Positions 1 to 8,697 of a stretch of 64,000 bases of DNA are shown here, in pieces (the first letter of the stretch is position 1; every line of letters starts with the position of its first letter). Origin of the DNA: Sagittula salina (GTDB lineage: Bacteria > Pseudomonadota > Alphaproteobacteria > Rhodobacterales > Rhodobacteraceae); contig NZ_JAGISH010000015.1 in assembly GCF_017813235.1 (NCBI RefSeq), positions 20,927-84,926 of the forward strand. The letters are read 5' to 3'. A program made the position numbers and the translations under genes. The notes under the pieces are model-generated. The model saw only the letters and a list, made by a program, of their open reading frames with translations. It did no database searches and was not told where the DNA came from.

Positions 1-2
1 AC

Positions 3-800
3 ATGCGGCTGAAGATTTCCCACACCACACGCTATCGCTTCGAGGTTCCGGTGACCTTCGGGCTGCAACAGCTGCGCCTGCGCCCACGCTCGCGCCGGGA
101 TCAGCAGGTCATCCGCTGGGACATGACACTGGAGGGGGCGACTCATCAACTCTCCTACGAGGATCACCATGGCAACTACGTGGACCTCATCGGCTTCGAT
201 CGCGACTGCACCGAATTATCCGTCCGTTGCGAGGGCGAAGTGGAGATCGGCGAGGCGCATGGTGTCATCGGGCGCCACGTCGGGTTGGTGCCTCTCTGGC
301 TTTACCAACGGGTAACGCCCCGGACAAAGGCCGGCCCGGCGGTGAAGGCGCTGCTGAAGTCGGTGGAAGGGGGCACCGTTCTGGGCCGCTGCCACGCACT
401 GATGCCCGCCATCGCGGAGGCTGTCGCCTACGAGACCGGCAGTTCCGAAAGCCACTGGACCGCGGAGGAGGCGCTGACCGAGGGCCGTGGCGTCTGTCAG
501 GACCACGCCCATGTGTTGATCGCCTGCGCGCGCGAAGCGGGCTGGCCCGCGCGCTACGTGTCAGGGTATCTGATGATGGATGACCGCACCGCACAGGATG
601 CCATGCACGCCTGGGCAGAGGTTCACGTCCCCGACCTTGGCTGGGTGGGGTTCGACCCGGCGAACGCCATGTCGCCGGACGAACATTACGTGCGTGTGGC
701 GCTGGGGCTGGACTATGGCGATGCCGCTCCGGTCAACGGCCGCCGCGTCGGGGGGGAGGGCGAGAGCCTCGAAGTCGCCATAGAGATCGCGCAGCAGTGA
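3..800 (+). CDS. Transglutaminase-like cysteine peptidase family protein
   Basis: A protein of 265 residues with the bacterial transglutaminase N-terminal beta region (about 1-85) followed by the transglutaminase core. The catalytic triad is visible: Cys165 in GRGVCQDHAH, His202 in MHAWAEVH and Asp218 in GFDPAN. The family is cytoplasmic and has a papain-like fold; whether it acts as a protease or an amidase is not known. It is followed 132 bases later by a proteasome-type peptidase on the same strand. Transglutaminase plus proteasome-like peptidase is a recurrent bacterial gene neighbourhood, with alpha-E and ATP-grasp-like proteins usually lying upstream, here outside the window. The ATG is two bases from the window edge and fits the normal family start, so the gene looks complete. 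Confidence 0.9.
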   Translation: MRLKISHTTRYRFEVPVTFGLQQLRLRPRSRRDQQVIRWDMTLEGATHQLSYEDHHGNYVDLIGFDRDCTELSVRCEGEVEIGEAHGVIGRHVGLVPLWLYQRVTPRTKAGPAVKALLKSVEGGTVLGRCHALMPAIAEAVAYETGSSESHWTAEEALTEGRGVCQDHAHVLIACAREAGWPARYVSGYLMMDDRTAQDAMHAWAEVHVPDLGWVGFDPANAMSPDEHYVRVALGLDYGDAAPVNGRRVGGEGESLEVAIEIAQQ

Positions 801-932
801 CGGCGGCCCTGGTCACGGGCCACCGTATGGCGCCCCCGCGTCGCCAAGTCGCGAAGGTTGACTCCACATGGTGCTTGATTGCCCGCCTCGGCGTACCCTA
901 AACGGGACTGCGGCGAGTCAAAGGGACCGACA

Positions 933-1670
933 ATGACCTATTGCGTGGGCATGATGCTGAACCGTGGACTGGTGTTCATGTCCGATACCCGCACCAATGC
1001 GGGGCTCGACAACATTTCCACGTTCCGCAAGATGACGATCTGGGAAGACGAGGGCGAGCGCTGCATCACGCTGATGAGCGCCGGTAACCTCGCCACCACG
1101 CAGGCCGTGGTCTCCGAACTTGACGAACGGCTGAAGGCGCCTTCGGAGCGGTCGCCCTCGCTTCTGGCGGTTCCGTCCATGTTTCAGGCCGCGCGGCTGG
1201 TGGGGGAAACCCTGCGCGAGATCATCGACCGGCAGGCGCAATCCGGCCAGCGCGCCGACACTGCCTTCAATGCGACGCTGCTGCTGGGGGGGCAGATCGG
1301 GGATAACCCGCCGCGCCTCTTCCTGATCTATCCGGAGGGCAATTTCATCGAGGCTGGCGAGGACACGCCGTTTTTTCAAACCGGCGAGATCAAGTACGGT
1401 CGACCGATCCTCGTGCGCGCCTATGAACCCGACATGAGCTTCGAGGACGCGATGAAGCTGCTGCTCGTCAGTTTCGATTCGACGATAAAGGCCAATCTGA
1501 CCGTAGGCCTGCCCTTCGATTTCCACTGCTACGAGACCGACAGCCTGAAGACGGGCCGCATCGGGCGCGTCACTGCCGAAGATCCCTACTTCCAGACCAT
1601 CAGTCAGGGCTGGGGACAGGCGCTGAAAGAGACACTCGACAGTCTGGAAACCTTCACGTTCGAGGACTGA
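933..1670 (+). CDS. Proteasome-type (Anbu-like) peptidase
   Basis: A protein of 245 residues starting MTYCVGMML. In this family the Met is removed and Thr2 is the N-terminal nucleophile of an Ntn-hydrolase fold, as in HslV and 20S beta subunits. The segment FMSDTRTNAGLDN after it is typical of the Anbu/proteasome-type group. An in-frame start exists 54 bases upstream, but only the ATG at 933 places Thr at position 2, so it is preferred. The gene follows the transglutaminase-like gene, and the two probably belong to one conserved module with an unknown substrate. The family assignment is firm; the biological role is not established. Confidence 0.88.
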   Translation: MTYCVGMMLNRGLVFMSDTRTNAGLDNISTFRKMTIWEDEGERCITLMSAGNLATTQAVVSELDERLKAPSERSPSLLAVPSMFQAARLVGETLREIIDRQAQSGQRADTAFNATLLLGGQIGDNPPRLFLIYPEGNFIEAGEDTPFFQTGEIKYGRPILVRAYEPDMSFEDAMKLLLVSFDSTIKANLTVGLPFDFHCYETDSLKTGRIGRVTAEDPYFQTISQGWGQALKETLDSLETFTFED

Positions 1671-1776
1671 CGCAGACGCTTCCGTCAAAGCGGTGCCCTC
1701 TTGCTTCTTCTTGGCAGCAATACTCAGGGCGCTGGGGCGCTGGGGCAGGGCTTCGCAGCGCGGATCGCGCGCTGTC

Positions 1777-2691
1777 TCAGTCCAGCACCACGATTCCGGA
1801 ATGCTTCGATTTGTGTTCCGGCTCGACGTGGATCGTCACCCGGCTTTCGGGGACGGCGTCGTGCATCGCGTGCTCCACCCGGTCGCAGATCTCATGGGCG
1901 TCGAAGACGGTCATTTCACCGGGTACGACAAGGTGGAATTCCACGAAGGTGGCAGATCCCGCGTGCCGTGTCCGCAGGTCGTGCGCCTCTACTGCGCCGA
2001 TTGCATTTTCCGCGATGACCTCGCGAATGCGGGAAAGATCGGCTTCCGGGACAGCTTCGTCCAGCAAGCCGCTGAGCGAGGCGCTCATGACGTGCCAGCC
2101 GGACCAGAGAATGTTGACCGCCACCAGCGCCGCCATCGCCGCATCCAGCGCCCACCATCCGGTCACCAGCGCCAGCCCGACGCCCACCGCGACCCCGAAG
2201 GAAGTCACGACATCCGTCCACAGATGTTTGCCGTCCGCCACCAGTGCGGGTGACTTCAGCGCACGCCCGCGCCGCATGAGAACAAAGGCCCATGCCCCAT
2301 TCAGCACCGTGGCAAAACCATTGATCGCGAGGCCCGAAAAAGGCGCCTGCATGGCGCGGGGAGCCTGCGCCGCGCCCCAGGCTTCATGAAGGATGAAAAG
2401 CGCGGCAACGATAATCATGACACCTTCGAGCACGGCAGAGAAATATTCTGCCTTGTGATGGCCAAAGGGATGCTGCTGGTCCGCCGGGCGGGAGGCCACG
2501 TTGATCGCCACCAGCGCGGCAAAGGCGGTGGCGAGGTTCACCGTGCTTTCCAGCGCGTCCGAGAGCAGTGCCACGGAGCCGGTCAGCGACCACGCCAGCG
2601 TCTTCAGCGCCAACACGATACATCCCAGAACGAGGCTGCCCACCGCCAACCGCAGCTTTCCGTTCGGCGGGCTGTTGTCTGTGCTGGCCAT
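1777..2691 (-). CDS. Cation diffusion facilitator (CDF) efflux transporter
   Basis: A membrane protein of 304 residues with about six transmembrane helices in the first 200 residues and a cytoplasmic C-terminal domain. Family marks are LLSDALESTVN in helix 2 and the metal-site motif HLWTD in helix 5. The soluble domain ends with VTIHVEP, typical of the dimerising metal-binding CDF tail. It probably exports divalent cations (Zn2+, Fe2+ or Mn2+) in exchange for protons; the exact metal cannot be read from the sequence. The start at 2691 is chosen because AGAGGA lies just upstream. The longer in-frame reading adds 38 residues of unlikely composition. Confidence 0.9.
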   Translation of the reverse strand: MASTDNSPPNGKLRLAVGSLVLGCIVLALKTLAWSLTGSVALLSDALESTVNLATAFAALVAINVASRPADQQHPFGHHKAEYFSAVLEGVMIIVAALFILHEAWGAAQAPRAMQAPFSGLAINGFATVLNGAWAFVLMRRGRALKSPALVADGKHLWTDVVTSFGVAVGVGLALVTGWWALDAAMAALVAVNILWSGWHVMSASLSGLLDEAVPEADLSRIREVIAENAIGAVEAHDLRTRHAGSATFVEFHLVVPGEMTVFDAHEICDRVEHAMHDAVPESRVTIHVEPEHKSKHSGIVVLD

Positions 2692-2820
2692 GGCGATCCT
2701 CTTTCCGGATGCGGTCGGGATACAGGGCGTGAAGGGGCGGCTCAACCACCTGATGTCGCGAATACGCCGCGCGCTGCATTTGCCGATGAAATGCGCGGTG
2801 CGCATTGGGCAGATGGCTGG

Positions 2821-2848
2821 AAAACAAAGAGGGCGGCCCCGGCCGCCC
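2821..2848 (-). terminator. Intrinsic terminator of efp
   Basis: Read on the minus strand, a 7-bp GC stem (GGGCGGC/GCCGCCC, 2831-2848) with a 4-base loop is followed by TCTTTGTTTT. It lies 26 bases beyond the efp stop codon, between efp and the cation efflux gene on the same strand. It fits a rho-independent terminator. Confidence 0.72.
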
Positions 2849-2874
2849 CCGATCCGGTCAGGCGTGGCGGGACC

Positions 2875-3441
2875 TCAGTCCTTGGCGCGCTCGACGTAAG
2901 AATTGTCGGCCGTGTTGATGACCACGCGGGTGCCGACGGCGATATGCGGCGGCACCATGATGCGCACGCCCACGTTGGTGATGGCGGGCTTGTAGGACGA
3001 AGAGGCGGTCTGGCCCTTCACCACCGGCTCGGTCTCCGTGACTTCGACAGTGACACGCTGCGGCAGTTCGAGAGAGATCGGGTTTCCTTCGAAGGTCAAC
3101 AACATCACGCGGGTGCCCGGCTCGAGAAAGGCCGCCGAATCGCCGATCACGTCGGGGGTGGCGGCGACCTGTTCGTAGGTCTCGGGGTTCATGAAGTGGT
3201 AGCCTTCGGCATCGTCATAGAGGAAATCCCACTCGCGCTCGTCCACGGTGGCCTTCTCGACCTGTTCCGTGGTCTTCCAGCGTTCGCTGGTCTTCACCCC
3301 GTCGGAAATGCGGCGCATGTCGACCGAGGTCGTCGGCGTGCCCTTGCCGGGGTGGAAGTTCTCGGCCTTTAGCACGACGTAGAGCTGACCGTCCTTGTCG
3401 ACGACGTTGCCCTTGCGGAGAGAGGAAGCGATGACTTTCAC
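2875..3441 (-). CDS. efp: Translation elongation factor P
   Basis: A protein of 188 residues, the normal EF-P length. It stimulates peptide-bond formation on ribosomes stalled at polyproline. The N-terminus KVIASSLRKGNVVD, the loop HPGKGTP with the modifiable Lys33, and the C-terminal GVRIMVPPHIAVGTRVVIN are diagnostic. It starts at GTG 3441, preceded by AAGGA at good spacing; no in-frame ATG fits the N-terminus. The modifying enzyme EpmA is encoded divergently 99 bases away, so the two probably share a control region. The Lys at the loop tip agrees with beta-lysylation by EpmA. Confidence 0.97.
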   Translation of the reverse strand: MKVIASSLRKGNVVDKDGQLYVVLKAENFHPGKGTPTTSVDMRRISDGVKTSERWKTTEQVEKATVDEREWDFLYDDAEGYHFMNPETYEQVAATPDVIGDSAAFLEPGTRVMLLTFEGNPISLELPQRVTVEVTETEPVVKGQTASSSYKPAITNVGVRIMVPPHIAVGTRVVINTADNSYVERAKD

Positions 3442-3540
3442 GGACTGTTCCTTGCCAATGACGGGTGCGCCGACTAAGCGCCGGATTGATGGCGGACCTA
3501 CCCGATTGCCGGGCGGATTTCCAGTTCGGAGGTGAGGAGA

Positions 3541-4569
3541 ATGAACGAAACACCCTGGTGGCACCCTTCGCGGCACGCCGACCGGCGGCCGATGCTGCTG
3601 GCGCGCAACCGGGCGCAGGCGGCGATTCGCGGCTATCTGGCCACAGAAGGCTTTACCGAAGTCGATCCGCCTGCGCTGGTGCCCTCTCCGGGGAACGAGG
3701 CGCACCTGCACGCCTTCCGCACCACCGCTATCGGCAACGACGGGCAGGGGCGGGAGATGTACCTGCACACCTCGCCCGAGTTCGCCATGAAAAAGCTGCT
3801 GGCGGCAGGAGAGACGCGCATCGCGGCCTTCGCCCATGTCTGGCGCAACCGCGAGCAGGGGCCGCGACACAGCCCGGAATTCACCATGCTGGAATGGTAC
3901 CGCGCGGGCGAGGACTATGCCGTGCTGATGGAGGACATGGCCCGCATGGCGCAGCTGGCGGTGCAGGCGGCGGGGGCGGAGGCGCTGCGCTTTCGCGATC
4001 AGACCTGCGATCCCTTCGCGCCGTATGAGCGGCTCTCCGTGGCGGAAGCCTTTTTGCGATACGCCGGCGTCGATCTGCTGGCTACGCTGGGAGTGGGGGC
4101 AGACAGGCATGGGTTGGCCCGCCAGGCAGAGGCCGTGGGTACGCGAGTGGCAGGCGACGATACATGGTCCGACATCTTCTCGCGCCTTTTGTCCGAAAAA
4201 GTGGAGCCGCACCTCGGCCACGGTCGCCTGACCGTGTTGGACCGCTATCCGGCGGTCGAGGCGGCATTGGCGCGGACCTGCGCTGACGACCCGCGCGAGG
4301 CGGAGCGTTTCGAGGTCTATGCGTGCGGGGTCGAGCTGGCCAACGGTTTTGGCGAGCTGACCGACGCCGCCGAGCAGCGCCGTCGGTTCGTGGCGGAGAT
4401 GGACGAAAAGGAACGCGTCTACGGCGAGCGTTATCCGCTGGACGAGGAGTTCCTCGCGGCGCTGGAGCATATGCCGGACGCCTCGGGCATTGCGCTGGGT
4501 TTTGACCGGCTCGTGATGCTGGCCACGGCGGCGCCGAAGATCGAGGATATCCTCTGGGTTCCGGTCTGA
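3541..4569 (+). CDS. epmA: EF-P--(R)-beta-lysine ligase EpmA (GenX/PoxA)
   Basis: A protein of 342 residues resembling the catalytic core of class II lysyl-tRNA synthetase without the anticodon-binding domain. Motif 2 is in the HVWRNREQGPRHSPEF region and motif 3 in GIALGFDRLVML near the C-terminus. EpmA activates (R)-beta-lysine with ATP and attaches it to the loop lysine of EF-P. The gene is divergent from efp. The ATG at 3541 is preceded by GGAGGTGAGGAG. The partner aminomutase gene epmB, which makes beta-lysine, is not in this window; the gene downstream is unrelated. Confidence 0.95.
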   Translation: MNETPWWHPSRHADRRPMLLARNRAQAAIRGYLATEGFTEVDPPALVPSPGNEAHLHAFRTTAIGNDGQGREMYLHTSPEFAMKKLLAAGETRIAAFAHVWRNREQGPRHSPEFTMLEWYRAGEDYAVLMEDMARMAQLAVQAAGAEALRFRDQTCDPFAPYERLSVAEAFLRYAGVDLLATLGVGADRHGLARQAEAVGTRVAGDDTWSDIFSRLLSEKVEPHLGHGRLTVLDRYPAVEAALARTCADDPREAERFEVYACGVELANGFGELTDAAEQRRRFVAEMDEKERVYGERYPLDEEFLAALEHMPDASGIALGFDRLVMLATAAPKIEDILWVPV

Positions 4570-4581
4570 GGGCCGATTGCC

Positions 4582-5463
4582 TTATGGGGTGATGAGCGAC
4601 ACCCCGTGCATCTCGGCAATGGTGCCTAGATCGGCTTCGTAGCGCTCCGTCAGTCTGTCGATATAGGCAGCGTCCCAGCCGGGCAGGTCGACGTCTTCCT
4701 CGATTTCTTCATCCATGGCGTATTTGTCGAGGAAGGCCGCCATGACCCGCCGTTTCTGCATTTCATTGATATGGGGATTCTCCGCAAGGAAGGCGCGGAA
4801 ACGTTTCATGCCCTCGCGGTCGATGATCCGGCTGAAGAGGTCGAAGGCGCCGGTGATCTTGCGCGTCATCTCGATCCCGGCCATCCCGCGGATGACCTCA
4901 CCCCAGATGATGGGCGTGTCTTCGTTGCACCAGACGGTGACGGGCACCTGCGGCACCGCCTCGCGGATACGGCGGATCAGATCGGACCAGCGCAGGTGCA
5001 TCGGGTCCATCCCGTTGAGAAAGCTTCCGAATTCCTCGTGCGGGGTGGCACCAAAGGTCGCCGGCAAGAAGGTCGCCGGGTTGCGCAGGCCCATGAAGAT
5101 CTCGACGTCGTCCCCGGCAAAGATGTCAGCGAATGTCTGCAGGCGGCTTTCGGCCTTCAGATACAACCGCCTCTCGTCCAGCGCCAGTTTAGGCACGGAG
5201 AAGAAGTTGTCGTTGGACAGTACCAGCCGGTCGATCTGGTGCGGATCCTCGGTCAGGATCGCATCCAGCAGCACCTCGCGCACGTCCTCCCCGGGCGTTG
5301 TGCCCTTCAGCTTGGTGATGGCGTCCCCCAGGAGGCGACGGTACTTCGACGGGCCGGGAATGGCCACGCCTTCGTGCCGCCATGTATCGGCATTGCGCAG
5401 CAGGCACTTGAGGATCCGGTCCTCGTCCGTGCAGTGCACGCCCACGTGAAGGATCACCTGCAT
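4582..5463 (-). CDS. Sulfotransferase-like protein with degenerate cofactor loop
   Basis: A protein of 293 residues starting MQVILHVGVHCTDEDRILK. The opening (I/V)LHVGxH resembles the start of sulfotransferase-type P-loop proteins, where HVGxHKTGTT binds PAPS. Here the KTGTT part reads CTDED, so cofactor binding is probably lost. The rest (GDDVEIFMGLRNPATFLPA, WSDLIRRIREAVP) also resembles the sulfotransferase fold. No catalytic role can be assigned. The start at 5463 is preferred because the homology begins there; an in-frame ATG at 5517 is possible. It is convergent with epmA, 12 bases from its stop. The family resemblance is by eye and moderate. Confidence 0.6.
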   Translation of the reverse strand: MQVILHVGVHCTDEDRILKCLLRNADTWRHEGVAIPGPSKYRRLLGDAITKLKGTTPGEDVREVLLDAILTEDPHQIDRLVLSNDNFFSVPKLALDERRLYLKAESRLQTFADIFAGDDVEIFMGLRNPATFLPATFGATPHEEFGSFLNGMDPMHLRWSDLIRRIREAVPQVPVTVWCNEDTPIIWGEVIRGMAGIEMTRKITGAFDLFSRIIDREGMKRFRAFLAENPHINEMQKRRVMAAFLDKYAMDEEIEEDVDLPGWDAAYIDRLTERYEADLGTIAEMHGVSLITP

Positions 5464-5547
5464 CTCAACCGCCTCGAAGGGTTCCTGTTTCCCTGTCCTA
5501 CTCTTATAGTCGGACATTGCACAAGGAACCGCGGAAAGGGCACCGCC

Positions 5548-7194
5548 ATGGCCATGGCCGAGACAACACAAAAGCGGATGCTATGGCCTTCCCGGTGGTC
5601 ACTGGGGGCGGCGCTGATCGCGCTGATCGTGGTGGCACCGATCGTGGCGGTGTTCGGCATCGCTTTCTTCCCGAAGGAAAATATCTGGCCGCACCTGATC
5701 TCCACCACGCTGCCGCGATACCTGATGACCACGGCAAAGCTGATGTTCGGCGTCGGGCTGCTGGCGGCCATGGCGGGCACTGGCGCGGCATGGCTGGTGG
5801 CGCGCTACGATTTCCCCGGACGGCGCTGGCTGGAATGGCTGTTGCTGCTGCCGCTGGCGATACCGGCCTACGTGGGGGCCTATGCGCTGGTGGACTTTCT
5901 CGAATACGCGGGGCCGGTGCAGACTTGGATGCGGGCGCTCTTTGGCTGGAGTTCTGCGCGGGATTATTGGTTCCCGGAGATCCGGTCACTGGGTGCCGCC
6001 ATCCTCGTGCTTGCGGCGGCGATGTATCCGTATGTCTACCTGCTGGCGCGCGCTGCCTTCCGGGAGCAATCGGCCGCGGCGGAGGAGGTGGCCCGTTCGC
6101 TCGGCGCCGGACCTTTCGCCCGGTTCTGGCGGGTGGGGCTGCCGCTGGCTCGCCCGGCCATCGCCGCCGGTGTCGCCATTGTCATGATGGAAAGCGTAAA
6201 TGATTTCGGCACCGTGGATTACTTCGCCGTGCAGACCCTGACGACAGGAATCTTCTCCGTCTGGCTGGAGGGCAACAATGCGGGTGGTGCGGCGCAGATC
6301 GCGGCCGTGGTGCTGGTGTTGGTGGTCTTGCTGGTGACCCTGGAGAAGGTTTCGCGCCGGCGGATGAAGTTCTTCAACCTTTCCACACGGCACCGACCGG
6401 TCGAACGGCGCCCGATGACCGGCTGGGCAGGGTGGGTGGCCACACTTGCCTGCGCGATTCCGTTGGTGGCGGGCTTCGTCTTTCCCGCCGGGGTGATCCT
6501 GTCACATGCGCTTGAAAACGCCGAGCACTGGGCAAAGCCCGGCCTTTGGCGGGCGGGGCTGAACACGCTGGTCGTTTGCGGCGCGGCGGCAGGGATCACG
6601 GTGGCGGCCGGGGTCTTTCTCGTCTACGGAGTGCGGCTCTCGGGGCAACGCCTGCCGAGACTGCTGCTGCCTGTGACGACCATCGGCTACGCCGCGCCGG
6701 GGGCGGTGCTGGGGGTTGGCATCCTGATCCCGCTCGCCTGGCTCGACAATCGGGTGGCGGATGCGATCTGGGAGACGACAGGCTGGGATCCGGGACTGGT
6801 CCTGACCGGCACGGCCTTCGCGCTGGTACTGGCCTATTCGGTGCGTTTTTTTGCCATTGCGCAGGGGGCGGCGGATGCGGCCATGGGGCGCGTTTCGCCG
6901 AACCTGCCGCTGGCGGCGCGGTCCTTGGGGCGGACACAGGGGCAGGTTCTGGGTGCGGTATACTATCCGCTGATGCGGGCCTCCATCGCCTCCGCGCTGT
7001 TGCTGGTTTTTGTCGACTGCGTGAAGGAACTGCCCGCGACCCTGCTGCTGCGTCCGTTCAACTACGAAACACTGGCCACGCGCGTGCACGAACAAGCGTC
7101 GCTGGAAAACCTCGGCGACGCGAGCCCGGCAGCGATGCTGGTTATTCTCTTCGGTCTTCTGGCGGTAGCGCTATTGGCGCGGGCGAACCGCTGA
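5548..7194 (+). CDS. Iron(III)-type ABC transporter permease (FbpB/SfuB-like)
   Basis: A protein of 548 residues made of two fused permease halves, each with about six transmembrane helices. Each half has a cytoplasmic EAA-type loop contacting the ATPase: EEVARSLGAGPFARFWRVGLPLAR-like around residue 180 and AARSLGRTQGQVLGAVYYPLM-like around residue 455. Fused permeases of this size belong to the Fe3+ (Fbp/Sfu/Hit) family. The ATPase and binding-protein genes are not adjacent. The start at 5548 has GGAAAGGG upstream. The gene is the last host protein before tRNA-Thr and the prophage. Confidence 0.88.
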   Translation: MAMAETTQKRMLWPSRWSLGAALIALIVVAPIVAVFGIAFFPKENIWPHLISTTLPRYLMTTAKLMFGVGLLAAMAGTGAAWLVARYDFPGRRWLEWLLLLPLAIPAYVGAYALVDFLEYAGPVQTWMRALFGWSSARDYWFPEIRSLGAAILVLAAAMYPYVYLLARAAFREQSAAAEEVARSLGAGPFARFWRVGLPLARPAIAAGVAIVMMESVNDFGTVDYFAVQTLTTGIFSVWLEGNNAGGAAQIAAVVLVLVVLLVTLEKVSRRRMKFFNLSTRHRPVERRPMTGWAGWVATLACAIPLVAGFVFPAGVILSHALENAEHWAKPGLWRAGLNTLVVCGAAAGITVAAGVFLVYGVRLSGQRLPRLLLPVTTIGYAAPGAVLGVGILIPLAWLDNRVADAIWETTGWDPGLVLTGTAFALVLAYSVRFFAIAQGAADAAMGRVSPNLPLAARSLGRTQGQVLGAVYYPLMRASIASALLLVFVDCVKELPATLLLRPFNYETLATRVHEQASLENLGDASPAAMLVILFGLLAVALLARANR

Positions 7195-7240
7195 AAAGGG
7201 ACTTTTCAACGCCGGAAAACCCGGCTAAACGGTGCGCTGT

Positions 7241-7316
7241 GCCCCTATAGCTCAGCTGGTAGAGCAACTGATTTGTAATCAGTAGGTCCGCGGTTCGAGT
7301 CCGTGTGGGGGCACCA
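7241..7316 (+). tRNA. tRNA-Thr (anticodon TGT)
   Basis: The cloverleaf is complete. The acceptor pairs GCCCCTA with TGGGGGC, the D-arm is AGCTCAGCTGGTAGAGC, the anticodon stem is ACTGA/TCAGT with loop TTTGTAA (TGT at 7274-7276), the T-arm has GGTTCGAGTCC, and CCA (7314-7316) is encoded. It is the presumed attachment site of the prophage, because the integrase gene ends 75 bases downstream and reads toward it. The left prophage junction must lie in or just after the 3' half. Confidence 0.97.
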
Positions 7317-7359
7317 TAACAAAAATTCCGCATTGTTTTCATTGGATTTTTCGGGGAAA

Positions 7360-7389
7360 GTGCCCCACGAAAAACGGGTCGTGGGGCAC
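7360..7389 (-). terminator. Perfect 10-bp hairpin after the integrase gene
   Basis: GTGCCCCACG (7360-7369) and CGTGGGGCAC (7380-7389) form a perfect 10-bp stem with a 10-base loop. On the minus strand it begins one base after the integrase stop codon and is followed by TTTCCCC, so it can act as the int terminator, although the T-run is short. It could also block read-through from the tRNA side or take part in att-site architecture. Confidence 0.6.
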
Positions 7390-7390
7390 C

Positions 7391-8482
7391 TTAGCCCCAA
7401 TCGAAGCCAGAAAGCGCGGTCAAAGCCTGTTCGGAAAGCAGCCGCCTCTGGGCCGTCTGGGTGTAAACCCGAGTCGTCGAAGGCTGCGTGTGGGCCAGCA
7501 CCGCGCCGATCTGCTGCTCATTTATTCCGGCCTCCGCCAGCAGCGTTGCCATACCCTTGCGCACCCCGTGCGAGGACCGATCCGGAAGGCCTGCCGCATC
7601 GCACCAGCGCCGAACGCGCGTTCTCAGCGTCTCCACATTCTTGAACGGCTTCCCCCGCTCAGAAAGGAGGTAGGCCGGGCCGACAACCGGCATGGCGCGC
7701 ATGGTGCGCAGGAGCGGGGGCAGGATGGGCATCGACACGAACGCGCTGCCCTTCTTGCCCGGTTGCCATTCGAGCCACACCGCGCCGTTGTGCGTCACCT
7801 CGTGTTCACGGCCCAGCAGGGCCAAGTCTCCGATGCGCGCGCCGGTGAACATTGCCAGCGTCAGCCACAGGAACGCCATCGAGCCGGGCCGGTGCGTCTT
7901 GGCAAACTTGCGCATGTCCGCCGCGCTCCACGGGGTCGCGCCGCCCTTGCTCTTGTGGATCTTCCGAATACCCTCCGCCGGGTTGGCGTCGAGGTCTCCG
8001 GCCTCCACCGCGAAGCGATACATGGCCTTCGTCGCCTTCATCATGTTGTCGGCTTCTGCCGGGGTCTCTGCGCGGGCGTTCCGCACCCGGATCAGCGCGG
8101 GCTGGGGAAGGTCAAGGTGCAGATCGCCGTATCGGTCGCCGTCGTCGTCGAGGTGATCGCAGAGCCGGGTCAACAGGCTACGCCGCTGCTTGAGCGTGGA
8201 TGGGCTGGCGTTGCCGCCCTTCACCATGCGTTCGAGGTGGTCAAGGTACTTCTCCCTGAGCCAATCTAGAGATTGGCGCGGGGCCTGCGGTTTCACTGCC
8301 TCTCCGTGCCACTTCTCACCGGCACGGGCCGCGCGGTAATGCTCCAGAAACTCCGGATGCTCCGGGCCTACGGGTACGGTTGTCTTCTTCCGCTTGTCGC
8401 CCTGCTTCCGCACGACATGGCGGACGTTGCCAGAGGGCAGCGTCTCGCTATACCAGCCGGGGAAAGGGTTTGGCGGGGTCAC
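7391..8482 (-). CDS. int: Tyrosine recombinase integrase
   Basis: A protein of 363 residues that catalyses site-specific integration and excision of the prophage. It has an N-terminal arm-binding region, a SAM-like core-binding domain (about 70-170) and a catalytic domain (about 185-355). Catalytic residues visible are Arg216 (TGARIGDL), His305 and Arg308 (HGVRKG), His331 (LAHTQ) and the nucleophile Tyr340 (TRVYTQ). The start is GTG 8482, overlapping the stop of the upstream small gene by four bases (GTGA), so the two are translationally coupled. It reads toward tRNA-Thr, the usual position for an integrase next to its att site. Confidence 0.96.
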   Translation of the reverse strand: MTPPNPFPGWYSETLPSGNVRHVVRKQGDKRKKTTVPVGPEHPEFLEHYRAARAGEKWHGEAVKPQAPRQSLDWLREKYLDHLERMVKGGNASPSTLKQRRSLLTRLCDHLDDDGDRYGDLHLDLPQPALIRVRNARAETPAEADNMMKATKAMYRFAVEAGDLDANPAEGIRKIHKSKGGATPWSAADMRKFAKTHRPGSMAFLWLTLAMFTGARIGDLALLGREHEVTHNGAVWLEWQPGKKGSAFVSMPILPPLLRTMRAMPVVGPAYLLSERGKPFKNVETLRTRVRRWCDAAGLPDRSSHGVRKGMATLLAEAGINEQQIGAVLAHTQPSTTRVYTQTAQRRLLSEQALTALSGFDWG

Positions 8483-8667
8483 TTTTCACCGTAGCGTTTC
8501 GGGCCATTCTGACGCTTGGCCGTCAACTCGTCTACGGCATAGTCAAATTTGACGCCATCCGGACCCACGGCCACAATCCGGGCCATGGGGTTGATCTCCC
8601 GCACCGCTTCCCAGGCGTCCTTGATCTGGTTCGGCGTTGGCATGGATGGTGCTGGGGCTTTAGCCAT
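8479..8667 (-). CDS. Small protein upstream of integrase (possible excisionase)
   Basis: A protein of 62 residues, basic at the C-terminus (TAKRQNGPKRYGEK), with a perfect AAGGAGG ribosome site before ATG 8667. Its stop overlaps the integrase GTG, so it is made together with integrase. Size and position fit a recombination directionality factor (Xis). However, no clear winged-helix or HTH motif can be read, so this is inference from context only. The middle segment MARIVAVGPDGVKFDYAV looks like a short beta hairpin followed by a helix. Confidence 0.7.
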   Translation of the reverse strand: MAKAPAPSMPTPNQIKDAWEAVREINPMARIVAVGPDGVKFDYAVDELTAKRQNGPKRYGEK

Positions 8668-8697
8668 GGCATCCTCCTTTCTGGGTCCGGGGCGCTG

